Assembly (NCBI RefSeq): GCF_004362145.1
Contig: NZ_SNXC01000014.1
Location: 62,001 to 126,000, forward strand
Length of the DNA: 64,000 bases
Direction: 5' to 3'
Source of the DNA: Marinomonas balearica
Lineage (GTDB): Bacteria > Pseudomonadota > Gammaproteobacteria > Pseudomonadales > Marinomonadaceae
Made by a program: the position numbers and the translations under genes. Positions 21,496-30,108 of the stretch are shown one piece after another (the stretch's first letter is position 1; every line of letters begins with the position of its first letter). The notes beneath the pieces are model-generated. The model saw only the letters and a program-made list of their open reading frames with translations. It was not told the origin of the DNA and did not search any database.

Positions 21496-21519
21496 ATTCA
21501 GGTAAAACAGAATCAGACC

Positions 21520-21536
21520 TGTAAGGTTGCCTTACA
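21520..21536. promoter_or_regulatory. Palindrome upstream of cas1 (candidate operator 1)
   Basis: Perfect inverted repeat TGTAAGG-TTG-CCTTACA between the WYL regulator and cas1. It lies about 90 bp before the cas1 start and two bases from a second palindrome with the same TGTAA ends. A binding site for the WYL regulator is the simplest reading, but it is inference. Confidence 0.5.
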
Positions 21537-21538
21537 TG

Positions 21539-21550
21539 TGTAAATTTACA
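21539..21550. promoter_or_regulatory. Palindrome upstream of cas1 (candidate operator 2)
   Basis: Perfect 12-bp palindrome TGTAAATTTACA. Its right part is included in the 10-mer TTTACAGTGT (21545-21554), which also occurs upstream of the WYL gene at 20571-20580. A shared site before both genes would allow co-regulation and autoregulation. Confidence 0.5.
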
Positions 21551-21622
21551 GTGTTGTGGGAGTGAAGAGCGCGTGAGAGAGTGGATACACGCCATCGAGT
21601 TAAGGATTAAAAGGAGTAGAGA

Positions 21623-22600
21623 ATGGAGCAGTTTTCACCATCGGATATGAAAACCATATTGCACTCAAAGCGAGCCAATATGTACTACCTAGAATACTGT
21701 CGCGTCATGCAAAAAGACGGGCGTCTTCTCTACTTAACTGAAGCAAAAAAAGAAAACCAGTACTACAACATACCGATTGCCAATACGACCGTCCTTCTAT
21801 TAGGGACGGGAACCTCCATTACGCAAGCAGCAATGCGAATGCTGTCACAAGCGGGTGTGCTGGTGGGGTTTTGTGGCGGTGGTGGCACACCGCTTCATAT
21901 GGCCAGTGAGATTGAATGGCTGACACCGCAAAGCGAATATCGACCAACTGAATATCTACATGGTTGGCTGCAATTCTGGTTCGATGACGACAAAAGGCTT
22001 GCAGCAGCCAAATGCTTTCAAAACGCTCGAATCGACTTTTTAGACAAGATCTGGACCAAAGACAAAGATCTAAAAAGCGAAGGCTTTACCACACAAGACA
22101 GCATGTTATCGAAGGCGTTCGAAACCTTTCATCAACGTACCGAAAATGCCAAAAAACAGTCTGACTTATTGCTAACTGAAGCACAGCTTACCAAGGCGCT
22201 TTATAAATTCGCAGCCAATACTATGAAAATAGAAGACTTCACGCGTCAGCATCAATCGACTGACAAAGCCAATGACTTTTTAAATCATGGCAACTATTTG
22301 GCCTATGGACTGGCCGCAAGCTGCCTATGGGTGCTGGGCATTCCACACGGCTTTGCCGTTATGCACGGTAAAACTCGTCGAGGCGCTTTGGTGTTCGATT
22401 TAGCCGACTTAATCAAAGACGCCATTGTGCTACCTTGGGCATTTGTCTGCGCAGCAGAAAACGCTACTGAGCAAGAATTTCGACAACAGATACTACAAAA
22501 ATTCACCGATCATAAAGCAATGGACTTTATGTTCGATACGGTCAAAACCATCGCTCTACAGGGTTACTCCTCAGCGCAAATAGAGGAACAAAACCTATGA
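21623..22600 (+). CDS. cas1: Cas1, type I-F spacer integrase
   Basis: A 325-residue Cas1 of subtype I-F, which with Cas2 inserts new spacers. Typical I-F features are ILHSKRANMYYLEYCRV near the start, LLGTGTSITQAAM with GFCGGGGTPLH (about residues 55-95), and the C-terminal active-site region VMHGKTRRGALVFDLADLIK (about residues 245-265). That region contains the His and Asp metal ligands. The ribosome-binding site AAGGAG is strong. It overlaps the cas2-3 start by 4 bases (ATGA). Confidence 0.96.
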   Translation: MEQFSPSDMKTILHSKRANMYYLEYCRVMQKDGRLLYLTEAKKENQYYNIPIANTTVLLLGTGTSITQAAMRMLSQAGVLVGFCGGGGTPLHMASEIEWLTPQSEYRPTEYLHGWLQFWFDDDKRLAAAKCFQNARIDFLDKIWTKDKDLKSEGFTTQDSMLSKAFETFHQRTENAKKQSDLLLTEAQLTKALYKFAANTMKIEDFTRQHQSTDKANDFLNHGNYLAYGLAASCLWVLGIPHGFAVMHGKTRRGALVFDLADLIKDAIVLPWAFVCAAENATEQEFRQQILQKFTDHKAMDFMFDTVKTIALQGYSSAQIEEQNL

Positions 22601-23727
22601 TGGTGACCTTTGTTTCTCAGTGCGAAAAAAACGCCCTCAAAAAGACACGCCGAGTACTTGATGCCTTCGCCAACCGAATCGGCGACAACACATGGCAAAC
22701 CCTCATCACAGAAGACGGCTTACTCACTGTCAAAAAAATGCTACGCAAAACCGCCAGTAAAAATACCGCCGTGAGTTGTCACTGGATACGGTCAAGATCA
22801 AGAAGCCAGTTACTTTGGGTGGTGGGGAGTCGTAAGAAGTTTAATGAAGAAGGTGTGGTGCCAGTGAATACCACAAGACGAAATCTTCTAAAAAGTGAGA
22901 TAGAAAACGATTGGCATTATCTGCCCTTAATCAAAAGCTTAACTGCCGTCGCTGCCTTGTTGCATGATTGGGGCAAAGCGAGCGCGCTTTTTCAAGAAAA
23001 GTTGACACCCAATAGCAACAACACCTTTAAAGGCGACCCAATACGCCATGAATGGATTTCCGTTTTATTGCTGCATGCTTTAGTAGAAAGCTCAGATGGT
23101 ACAGATGAAGGCTGGCTAACACAGTTAAGTAACGGCAGCCTTAGTGAAAATGAACCGAAACAACCGTTAGCGAATATCACGTCACCACTTGGTTCCTTGC
23201 CTCCTTTAGCTCAATTGGTTGCATGGTTAGTCGTATCGCATCATAGATTACCACTGCCTCCTAATCAAAATGACTATAAAGCGGAAAAGGCAGAAAGCAT
23301 AGAGCAGATGCTCAACCGCATTCAGCAAACATGGGGTTATGAAAATCGCTACGATGAGGCCGAGTACGCTCAGCGTGTTAAAAAGTGTTTTCAGTTTCCC
23401 AAGGGGCGACTAAGTCAATCGAGCCAATGGTTTTCCAAGTTAAAACGCTGGTCAAAGCAGCTTCTCGAAAATCAAGTACAAGCGCAAACCTGTATTGAAA
23501 ATGGCAGCTTTCGACTGGTGCTCACCCATGCCAGATTGTGCCTCATGCTGGGTGATCATTATTATTCGTCACAAGACGCGGCAAAAAATTGGCAAGACAA
23601 AACGGGTCTATTCGCCAATACGGACAGAAAAACCAAAGCGCTAAAGCAAAAACTCGATGAGCATCTCGTGGGTGTAGCACATCATGCGACACAAACAGCG
23701 CATTTATTGCCCGCGTTTGAAAAATAA
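22597..23727 (+). CDS. cas3: Cas2-3 N-terminal part: Cas2 domain and HD nuclease, ends at an in-frame stop
   Basis: The 376-residue product begins with the Cas2-like domain of type I-F Cas2-3 (VSQCEKNALKKTRRVLDAFA, residues 6-25). An HD nuclease domain follows, with LLHDWGKASALF near residue 127, IRHEWISVLLLHAL near 150 and a SHHRLPLP motif near 215. Normal I-F Cas2-3 continues into a helicase. Here TAA at 23725-23727 ends the frame just after LLPAFEK, and the helicase is encoded in the same frame downstream. The stop falls in the linker between the domains. It is either a nonsense mutation or a natural split. Confidence 0.9.
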   Translation: MMVTFVSQCEKNALKKTRRVLDAFANRIGDNTWQTLITEDGLLTVKKMLRKTASKNTAVSCHWIRSRSRSQLLWVVGSRKKFNEEGVVPVNTTRRNLLKSEIENDWHYLPLIKSLTAVAALLHDWGKASALFQEKLTPNSNNTFKGDPIRHEWISVLLLHALVESSDGTDEGWLTQLSNGSLSENEPKQPLANITSPLGSLPPLAQLVAWLVVSHHRLPLPPNQNDYKAEKAESIEQMLNRIQQTWGYENRYDEAEYAQRVKKCFQFPKGRLSQSSQWFSKLKRWSKQLLENQVQAQTCIENGSFRLVLTHARLCLMLGDHYYSSQDAAKNWQDKTGLFANTDRKTKALKQKLDEHLVGVAHHATQTAHLLPAFEK

Positions 23728-23754
23728 CCGCCCGTTGCCGAAGAGGTGCAAAGC

Positions 23755-25992
23755 TTGCGAAAGCCCAGCCCAGTTGGCTTTAAATGGCAGGATAAAGCGG
23801 TTCAGAAAATTCAATCTTGGAATACTGAAAAACAACGAGACAAAAAGCACTGTGGTTTTTTTGCGGTAAACATGGCAAGTACAGGCTGTGGTAAAACCTT
23901 CGCTAATGCCAAAGTCATGCGAGCCTTGTCGAAAGATCAAAAAAGCCTGCGTTTCATTTTGGCGTTAGGGTTGCGTTCTCTCACATTGCAGACTGGTCGC
24001 GAATATCGTGAGCGGGTAGGGTTGGATGAAAGTGAACTTGCGGTACAGATTGGTTCTAGGGCCGTAATGGAACTGGATCAGCGCAACGTACAGACAGACA
24101 AGCCGGACGAAAGCGCCTATGAGATAAGTGGTTCGGAATCACAAGAAACGCTGCTCAGTGGGCATATCGACTATGATTGCGCGATCCCAGAAGAAGGGTT
24201 AGCAACGGTTCTGACGCAAACTCGCGACAAAGCCTTTTTATATTCTCCTGTTCTAGCCTGCACCATTGACCATATTATGGGAGCGACCGAGACCAAGCGA
24301 GGAGGTCGCTATATCCTGCCAACGCTGCGTTTGATGTCGTCGGATTTAGTCATTGATGAAATTGATGATTTCACCTGCGATGACCTCATAGCAATTGGTC
24401 GATTAATTCACCTTGCTGGTATGCTTGGGCGAAAAGTCATGATCTCCTCAGCCACCATTCCGCCTTATATGGCAGAAGGCTATTTCAACTCCTACCGCGA
24501 AGGTTGGAACCTATATTGTCAAACTCGCGATGCCGAACACACCATTGGCTGTGCTTGGATAGACGAGTTTACGACCAAAGTATCGAATATTGCTTCCCAC
24601 GAATTAAAAACTGCCATTCCAGAATACCGTCAACAACATGCGAATTTTATTGATAAGCGCGTAGAGCAACTTAACAAACAGCCTGCTCGGCGCAAAGCCT
24701 CGCTCGTGGAATGCCACGACATTATCGAAAAGCATCAAACCCAGCGCCAACAAGACGCCACAGTAATTGAAAGTAAACAAGACGCTTATTTCAAAGCTGT
24801 ATTTGAGCAAGCTTGGCAATTGCATAAAAATCATTATCTAAAAGACGAGCAAAGCAATCTAAATGTGTCATTTGGCGTGGTTCGAGTGGCGAATATTTCA
24901 CCCTGTGTCGCATTGACCCGCTATTTATTAGAGCAAGATTACCCTGACAATATTCAGGTTCGTGTTATGGCTTACCACAGTCAGCAAGTGATGTTGTTGC
25001 GTTCCGAACAGGAAAAGCACTTAGATGATGTGCTTAAGCGCAAAGAAAAAAGTGGCGACGCGCCAAAAGCGTTTAGCAATGACATTATACGCGCTCACCT
25101 CAAGAGCATTCGTTCCACTCATCCAGAAGCCAAAAATGTCCTATTTATTCTTGTCGCGACACCAGTAGAAGAAGTTGGGCGTGATCACGATTTTGATTGG
25201 GCAGTGGTAGAACCTTCCTCGTATCGCTCGATTATTCAACTAGCAGGGCGGGTAAAACGCCACCGCGAAGGTGAAGTAGAACAACCCAATATTGGTGTAA
25301 TGCAGTATAACCTCAAAGGCTTACGGCATTCGAGCGATCCGGATCAAGTCGTCTTTCATCGTCCAGGATTTGAAAGTGGCAAAGTCTTACTCAAGACCAA
25401 GCGCCTAGACCAACTATTGGATGTGGAAAAAGTACAACAGCGTCTTGATGCGGTGCCAAGAATCCAACAACCAGAGCACATTCACGCAACAATCATCAAT
25501 AATGCAAAAAACACCAATAAAGCAAAAACCGCCAGCAGCCTTTCTGACCTAGAACATATGATGAACTGGCATTGGTTAGCAAACTACAAAGACAACGGAG
25601 CAGGGAAGTTGGGTGGCTGGTTAACACAGCACTGGTTTTTGACCGCCTTGCCTCAAGCATTAACACCTTTTCGTGGTGATGACAGTACCTTAAAAATCTA
25701 CCTTGTATTTGACGGTCGTCATCAACACCTGACATTTTGCGAAAAAGATGATGAAGGCCATCCTGTTAATCGTGAAAGCGTGCTTAATATTCAACATGCT
25801 TCATTGAGTGACGTGGCGCGATCTCGATTATGGCTAACGCGAGATTTTAAAGAGAGCTGTGAACAACTGGCACAGGAAATAGACACAACGCCTTATATCG
25901 CCTCATTGCGATATGGGGAAGTGCGATTTAATTTCGACGAGAAAAAACACTATTTGTACAGCGACCAACTGGGATTGGTGGTTAAACCGTAG
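23755..25992 (+). CDS. cas3: Cas3 helicase part of split Cas2-3
   Basis: About 745 residues of superfamily 2 helicase in the same frame as the Cas2-HD part. It has Walker A STGCGKTFANAK near residue 45, Walker B-type LVIDEIDDF near 200, motif III SSATIPPYM near 240 and motif VI QLAGRVKRHREG near 500. It unwinds and pulls target DNA for the HD nuclease. I favour TTG at 23755, because GAGGTG lies 6 bases upstream; a GTG at 23746 is possible. Restart would follow the TAA by 18-27 bases. If the stop is lethal to the fusion, interference would need reassembly of two chains. Confidence 0.87.
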   Translation: MRKPSPVGFKWQDKAVQKIQSWNTEKQRDKKHCGFFAVNMASTGCGKTFANAKVMRALSKDQKSLRFILALGLRSLTLQTGREYRERVGLDESELAVQIGSRAVMELDQRNVQTDKPDESAYEISGSESQETLLSGHIDYDCAIPEEGLATVLTQTRDKAFLYSPVLACTIDHIMGATETKRGGRYILPTLRLMSSDLVIDEIDDFTCDDLIAIGRLIHLAGMLGRKVMISSATIPPYMAEGYFNSYREGWNLYCQTRDAEHTIGCAWIDEFTTKVSNIASHELKTAIPEYRQQHANFIDKRVEQLNKQPARRKASLVECHDIIEKHQTQRQQDATVIESKQDAYFKAVFEQAWQLHKNHYLKDEQSNLNVSFGVVRVANISPCVALTRYLLEQDYPDNIQVRVMAYHSQQVMLLRSEQEKHLDDVLKRKEKSGDAPKAFSNDIIRAHLKSIRSTHPEAKNVLFILVATPVEEVGRDHDFDWAVVEPSSYRSIIQLAGRVKRHREGEVEQPNIGVMQYNLKGLRHSSDPDQVVFHRPGFESGKVLLKTKRLDQLLDVEKVQQRLDAVPRIQQPEHIHATIINNAKNTNKAKTASSLSDLEHMMNWHWLANYKDNGAGKLGGWLTQHWFLTALPQALTPFRGDDSTLKIYLVFDGRHQHLTFCEKDDEGHPVNRESVLNIQHASLSDVARSRLWLTRDFKESCEQLAQEIDTTPYIASLRYGEVRFNFDEKKHYLYSDQLGLVVKP

Positions 25993-26000
25993 GAGGGAAT

Positions 26001-27281
26001 ATGCAAGATCCGGCGATCAAGGCTTTCTTTGAAGAAAGAAAAGCCGCTTGGTTAAAGAAAAACCTCAAGGCGTCCATGTCTGAGGTTGAGGTCAGGCAAA
26101 CAGAGCAAGAGTGTGATGATGTCTTCGCGCTTAAAAATTGGCTGCCGAATGCCGCAAAACGAGCAGGGCAGATGTCTATTTCAACGCATCCGTGTACTTT
26201 TAGCCACCCTAGTGCTCGAAAGAATAAAAACGGTTACGCCAGCGCGATTATCGCTCACTCAAATCGTGGCGAAGATGGCTTTTTGCGAACGGGCAATATA
26301 GACGTGGAAGCCGATGCGTTAGGGAATGCTGCGGCACTTGATGTATACAAGTTTCTCACGCTCAAGATGGAAGATGGTCAGAGTTTGATACAACATATTG
26401 AGCAAGATTCAGAGCAATCTAAGTCGTTATTGGATTTATCTAATACCGCCGAAGGTGAGACTTACGAGCAGCTTAAGCAAGGCTTTCTTGCAATGACGTC
26501 AGGGGATGACAATGTCATTACCAGCTCGAAAATTAAGCAGGTGTATTTTCCTGTCTCGTCTGATACGACAAACCAAGCGTACCATCAACTGTCTATATTG
26601 ACACCTTCTGGTATTGTTTTTGAAATGCGTAAACGTCTCGATGCAATGCGTTTTGGTGATGAAATCAAAGCCGCAAGAGAAAAACGCAAAAGCAACGAAC
26701 AGCACGAAAACTACCGTGAAATTTACGACCTAACCACGATAGGCTACGGCGGAACTAAACCTCAAAATATCAGCGTATTAAACAACCAAAATGGTGGTAA
26801 AGCACACTTATTAATGAGCTTGCCTCCTCAAATCGAAAAACGCGATATTCACTTCCCAAACACCGACTTTTTTGCTCAGTCCATTAACTATTTCAAATGC
26901 CGCGATACTTTTTTGCGTTTACACAAGCTGTATCAAAGCGATGAAAACAACATGCATGTGCGAGCCGACAGAGATGAAATGTACCAAAATACAGTGGACT
27001 ACATTATCGAAACCATGTGGCAAGTCCGCTCCGTTGCATCCGAGCAATATCTGGAAACCGTGAGTCAGTTAAATCAAACGCAAACCACTTGGTTATGTGC
27101 TCATACTGCTGAGATTCGGGACACCACTGACGACTGGCTAGACGCGATTCTTTCATCGATAACACAATTTGTCTTTCATGGTTATGAGAAAGTCTTAGGT
27201 AAAAAAGCCATTAAGTTAGGTGATGCAGAGAAAAAGCACATGGCTAAGATCGTTGAACAAAACAAGGAGATGCTGCGATGA
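26001..27281 (+). CDS. cas8f: Cas8f (Csy1), type I-F Cascade large subunit
   Basis: A 426-residue Csy1/Cas8f, close to the usual 430. It belongs to the surveillance complex and takes part in PAM recognition together with Cas5f. The N-terminal region with KNWLPNAAKRAGQMSISTHP (about residues 48-67) and CTFSHPSARKN is typical of the subtype. An AGGAGG-like site lies immediately before the ATG, 8 bases after the helicase stop. The end overlaps cas5f by 4 bases. Confidence 0.94.
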   Translation: MQDPAIKAFFEERKAAWLKKNLKASMSEVEVRQTEQECDDVFALKNWLPNAAKRAGQMSISTHPCTFSHPSARKNKNGYASAIIAHSNRGEDGFLRTGNIDVEADALGNAAALDVYKFLTLKMEDGQSLIQHIEQDSEQSKSLLDLSNTAEGETYEQLKQGFLAMTSGDDNVITSSKIKQVYFPVSSDTTNQAYHQLSILTPSGIVFEMRKRLDAMRFGDEIKAAREKRKSNEQHENYREIYDLTTIGYGGTKPQNISVLNNQNGGKAHLLMSLPPQIEKRDIHFPNTDFFAQSINYFKCRDTFLRLHKLYQSDENNMHVRADRDEMYQNTVDYIIETMWQVRSVASEQYLETVSQLNQTQTTWLCAHTAEIRDTTDDWLDAILSSITQFVFHGYEKVLGKKAIKLGDAEKKHMAKIVEQNKEMLR

Positions 27282-28273
27282 GTGATGTGAAAAAGTTGCT
27301 GATGCTCCCACATATCCAAGTGCACAATGCCAACGCTTTATCCAGCCCCTATACCATTGGCTTTCCAGCGATGACGGCATGGCTCGGTGCGGTGCATGCT
27401 TTGCAAAGAAAGCTCAACCAGAATGATATTGGCGTTCGCTTTGAGGCGGTTGGTGTGGTGAGTCACGCTGTCAACTTGCAAACTTACAAAGGTAATAACG
27501 ACTTTGTCTCGTCCATTGTTGGAACAGGGAACCCGCTGGACAAATCTGGGGAGCGCTCATCCTTTATTGAAGAAGCCCGTTGTCACCTAGATGTGTCATT
27601 GGTCATAGAGTGCAGTCATATAGAAATTGAAGATCAAGACCAAGCGCTCTCAGCGATTAGTTATATTTTAAATGGCAGTATGAAGCTGGCAGGTGGCGAT
27701 ATCCAAAAATTCACCCAACCCTATTTTATGGTCGTAGAAGAAGGCGATGATGAAAACATGCGCCGTTTTAAACGTGCTCTTATGCCGGGGTATGCGCTTA
27801 TTGAACGACGCGAACTTATTGTAGAGGCCATGAATGATGGAGCAGACGCACTCGAAGCGCTTATTGACCACCTAGCGATTCACCATACCTGCACTGTATC
27901 TCAAGAAGACCGCGAAGAAAAAAGCGAAGAAGAAAATGCAGCAGGCGGAAGCATTGAAAAGGTTGAATGGAAAACACACCGTAAAACGCAAGATGGTAAG
28001 TCATTGGGGTGGTTAGTACCTATCGCGACAGGCTTTCAAGGCGTCAGTGAATTAGGAGAGGCCAAGAATCAACGAGACCCAGATACACCACATCGTTTTG
28101 CTGAAAGCGTGGTAACACTTGGTGAATTCAAAATGCCTCATCGTTTGAACAGAGTAGAAGAGCTGCTATGGCGCTATCACCAAGAAGGCGACCTCTATCT
28201 ATGTCATCAATCCTCTCATGAGTATTTGTCCTCTTCATTAAATGAAGATCACGAATACTCTGAATTTGAATAG
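27278..28273 (+). CDS. cas5f: Cas5f (Csy2), type I-F Cascade subunit
   Basis: A 331-residue Csy2/Cas5f, which caps the 5' end of the crRNA and forms a heterodimer with Cas8f. The start LMLPHIQVHNANALSSPYTI (residues 8-27) and GFPAMTAWLGAVHAL are characteristic. An acidic insert (EDREEKSEEENAAGG, about residues 210-225) lies before the conserved LGWLVPIATGFQGV segment. It is coupled to cas8f by an ATGA overlap. Confidence 0.94.
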   Translation: MSDVKKLLMLPHIQVHNANALSSPYTIGFPAMTAWLGAVHALQRKLNQNDIGVRFEAVGVVSHAVNLQTYKGNNDFVSSIVGTGNPLDKSGERSSFIEEARCHLDVSLVIECSHIEIEDQDQALSAISYILNGSMKLAGGDIQKFTQPYFMVVEEGDDENMRRFKRALMPGYALIERRELIVEAMNDGADALEALIDHLAIHHTCTVSQEDREEKSEEENAAGGSIEKVEWKTHRKTQDGKSLGWLVPIATGFQGVSELGEAKNQRDPDTPHRFAESVVTLGEFKMPHRLNRVEELLWRYHQEGDLYLCHQSSHEYLSSSLNEDHEYSEFE

Positions 28274-28313
28274 CTGAAACACAAAATTAACGTTTGAAAA
28301 AGGAATATTTAAC

Positions 28314-29357
28314 ATGGCTAAAAAAGACAACAACATCGCATCTGTATTGGCATTTGAAAAGAAACTGGTTCCGAGCGACGGTTATTTATATGGAACAAGC
28401 TGGGAGTCTAGAAAAGACAACAGCCAAGTAAAACCACTTCGCCTTCAAGAAAAATCGGTACGGGGTACGATCTCTAATCGCCTAAAAGCCGCAGTAAAGA
28501 ATGACCCCGCTAAGCTCAATGCAGAAGTAGAAAAAGCAAACCTGCAACGTGTCGATGCATGTTCTTTAGGAACAGATCAAGACACCTTAAATCTACAATT
28601 TACTTTGAAAGTGCTTGGTGGAATTTTTAAGCCTTCTGCCTGTAATAATGCGTTTTTTAAACAAAGTTATGAAACCGCTGCCAAAGCTTATATTGAAACG
28701 CATAACTTCAAAGAACTCGCGAGCCGCTATGCCATTAACCTTGCGAATGGGCGTTTCTTATGGCGCAACCGCGTAGGAGCTGAGCAAATTGAAGTCATCA
28801 TCTCTGCTAGAAATGGGGAAGTGAATGAAGAATTTACGTTTAACGCGTTTGACTTCAGCACGCGCCATTTTGACACGACTTCAGCTGATATTGACGCATT
28901 AGCAGCATTGATCGCAAAAGCCTTAGCCAGCGAAGACGGCTTCTTATTGTTAGACGTGAATTGTTTTGTACAAATGGGTCGAGCTCAAGAAGTGTACCCA
29001 AGCGAAGAGTTGGTGCTTGATAAAGGCAACGATAAAAACAAAAAAAGTAAGATCCTGTACCAATTGGATGGTGTTGCTGCTATGCACTCACAAAAATTGG
29101 GCAATGCGCTTCGCACAATCGACACTTGGTATGCTGAATTCCAAGATTCAGACTTGTCTGTTGGCCCAATCGCCATCGAACCGTACGGCGCTGTTACTAA
29201 TTTAGGCAAGGCCTTCCGTACGCCAAAAGACAAACAGGATTTTTACAGCTTTTTCGATGTTTGGGCGCGTGGTGAGCAACTAAGTCGAGAAGAGGACGAA
29301 CACTATGTGATGGCAACGCTTGTCCGTGGCGGCGTATTTGGCGAAAGTGACAAATAA
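28314..29357 (+). CDS. cas7f: Cas7f (Csy3), type I-F Cascade backbone
   Basis: A 347-residue Csy3/Cas7f, the repeated backbone subunit that binds the crRNA spacer. The conserved VLAFEKKLVPSDGYLYGTSW (residues 12-31), GRFLWRNRVGAE (about 143) and the C-terminal EPYGAVTNLGKAFRTP (about 288) are visible. A strong AAAGGAA site lies upstream. The 40-base spacing from cas5f may allow a separate expression level, as many copies of this subunit are needed. Confidence 0.95.
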   Translation: MAKKDNNIASVLAFEKKLVPSDGYLYGTSWESRKDNSQVKPLRLQEKSVRGTISNRLKAAVKNDPAKLNAEVEKANLQRVDACSLGTDQDTLNLQFTLKVLGGIFKPSACNNAFFKQSYETAAKAYIETHNFKELASRYAINLANGRFLWRNRVGAEQIEVIISARNGEVNEEFTFNAFDFSTRHFDTTSADIDALAALIAKALASEDGFLLLDVNCFVQMGRAQEVYPSEELVLDKGNDKNKKSKILYQLDGVAAMHSQKLGNALRTIDTWYAEFQDSDLSVGPIAIEPYGAVTNLGKAFRTPKDKQDFYSFFDVWARGEQLSREEDEHYVMATLVRGGVFGESDK

Positions 29358-29372
29358 ACACAAGGAAAGGCC

Positions 29373-29978
29373 ATGAACTACTATCAAGACATTACACTTT
29401 TACCCAGTGACGATATCGGCATGCACTTTTTATGGTCTAAAGTCATGATGCAATTACATCTGGCTCTAGTCGAGATACAAGATGCAAACCAGAAAGCGCC
29501 AGTCGCCAGCAGCTTTCCGAACTATCGTGAAGCTGCACAAAATAAACCGGCTTACGTCGGGAATAAGATCCGGCTATTCGCCACAAACAAAACAGACCTA
29601 GAGCGTCTTAATATTCAGAAATGGATGAACCGCCTAGAAGACTACTTGCATATCAAGTCCATCTCAGAAGTAGACCCGAGTAAAGTGCAAGGGTACGAAT
29701 CTTTTAGCCGACGGCATAAACCCGGAAACGTCGAGTACATGATTCGTCGTCGTATGAACGGATTGGACAAAAGCTACGAGGAAGCCACCGAACATTTTAA
29801 AGGCTACAAACTGAGTGAGGACTTTAAACGATTGCCGTTTATACAAATGAAAAGCTTAGTGAAAAACCGAGAGTTTCGTCTGGTGATTAAACGAAAAACC
29901 TTAGAGCAAGCCGTTGAAACAGATTTTGTGTTTAATACTTATGGATTAAACAAAGACGTTGCATTACCTAAGTTTTAA
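29373..29978 (+). CDS. cas6f: Cas6f (Csy4) crRNA-processing endoribonuclease
   Basis: A 201-residue Cas6f, which cuts the CRISPR transcript at the 3' base of the repeat hairpin and stays bound. The catalytic histidine position is retained as H29 (MQLHLAL). An arginine-rich helix is present (SRRHKPGN, then YMIRRRMNG, about residues 105-130). It is the last cas gene, 130 bp before the array. Its RNA target here has a shifted hairpin (see the array), so co-adaptation is expected. Confidence 0.95.
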   Translation: MNYYQDITLLPSDDIGMHFLWSKVMMQLHLALVEIQDANQKAPVASSFPNYREAAQNKPAYVGNKIRLFATNKTDLERLNIQKWMNRLEDYLHIKSISEVDPSKVQGYESFSRRHKPGNVEYMIRRRMNGLDKSYEEATEHFKGYKLSEDFKRLPFIQMKSLVKNREFRLVIKRKTLEQAVETDFVFNTYGLNKDVALPKF

Positions 29979-30108
29979 CCAATAACTGTTGCTCTTTAAA
30001 AATTGATATAGAAAACAACGGGTTACGATATAGGGAAAAAACATAGGTAAAAGTAGATATTTTTACCTAACTCTATATTGTGACTCGTTTTTTTGCTGAT
30101 AAACTATT
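29979..30108 (+). promoter_or_regulatory. CRISPR leader
   Basis: AT-rich 130-bp leader between cas6f and repeat 1. It contains a boxA at 29990-30001 and an inverted repeat TAGGTAAAA (30044-30052) / TTTTACCTA (30061-30069). Because boxA lies only 11 bases after the cas6f stop, the transcript carrying it must start inside cas6f or further upstream. A TTGAAA at 29914-29919 is a weak -35 candidate. Leader side is set by the degenerate last repeat at the other end. Confidence 0.75.
29990..30001 (+). promoter_or_regulatory. boxA antitermination element in the CRISPR leader
   Basis: TGCTCTTTAAAA matches 11 of 12 bases of the E. coli rrn boxA (TGCTCTTTAACA). BoxA RNA is bound by NusB-NusE and recruits the Nus/SuhB complex, which prevents Rho termination on untranslated RNA. 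Such elements are known before CRISPR arrays in other proteobacteria, which fits a 2.7-kb non-coding array. Confidence 0.75.
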
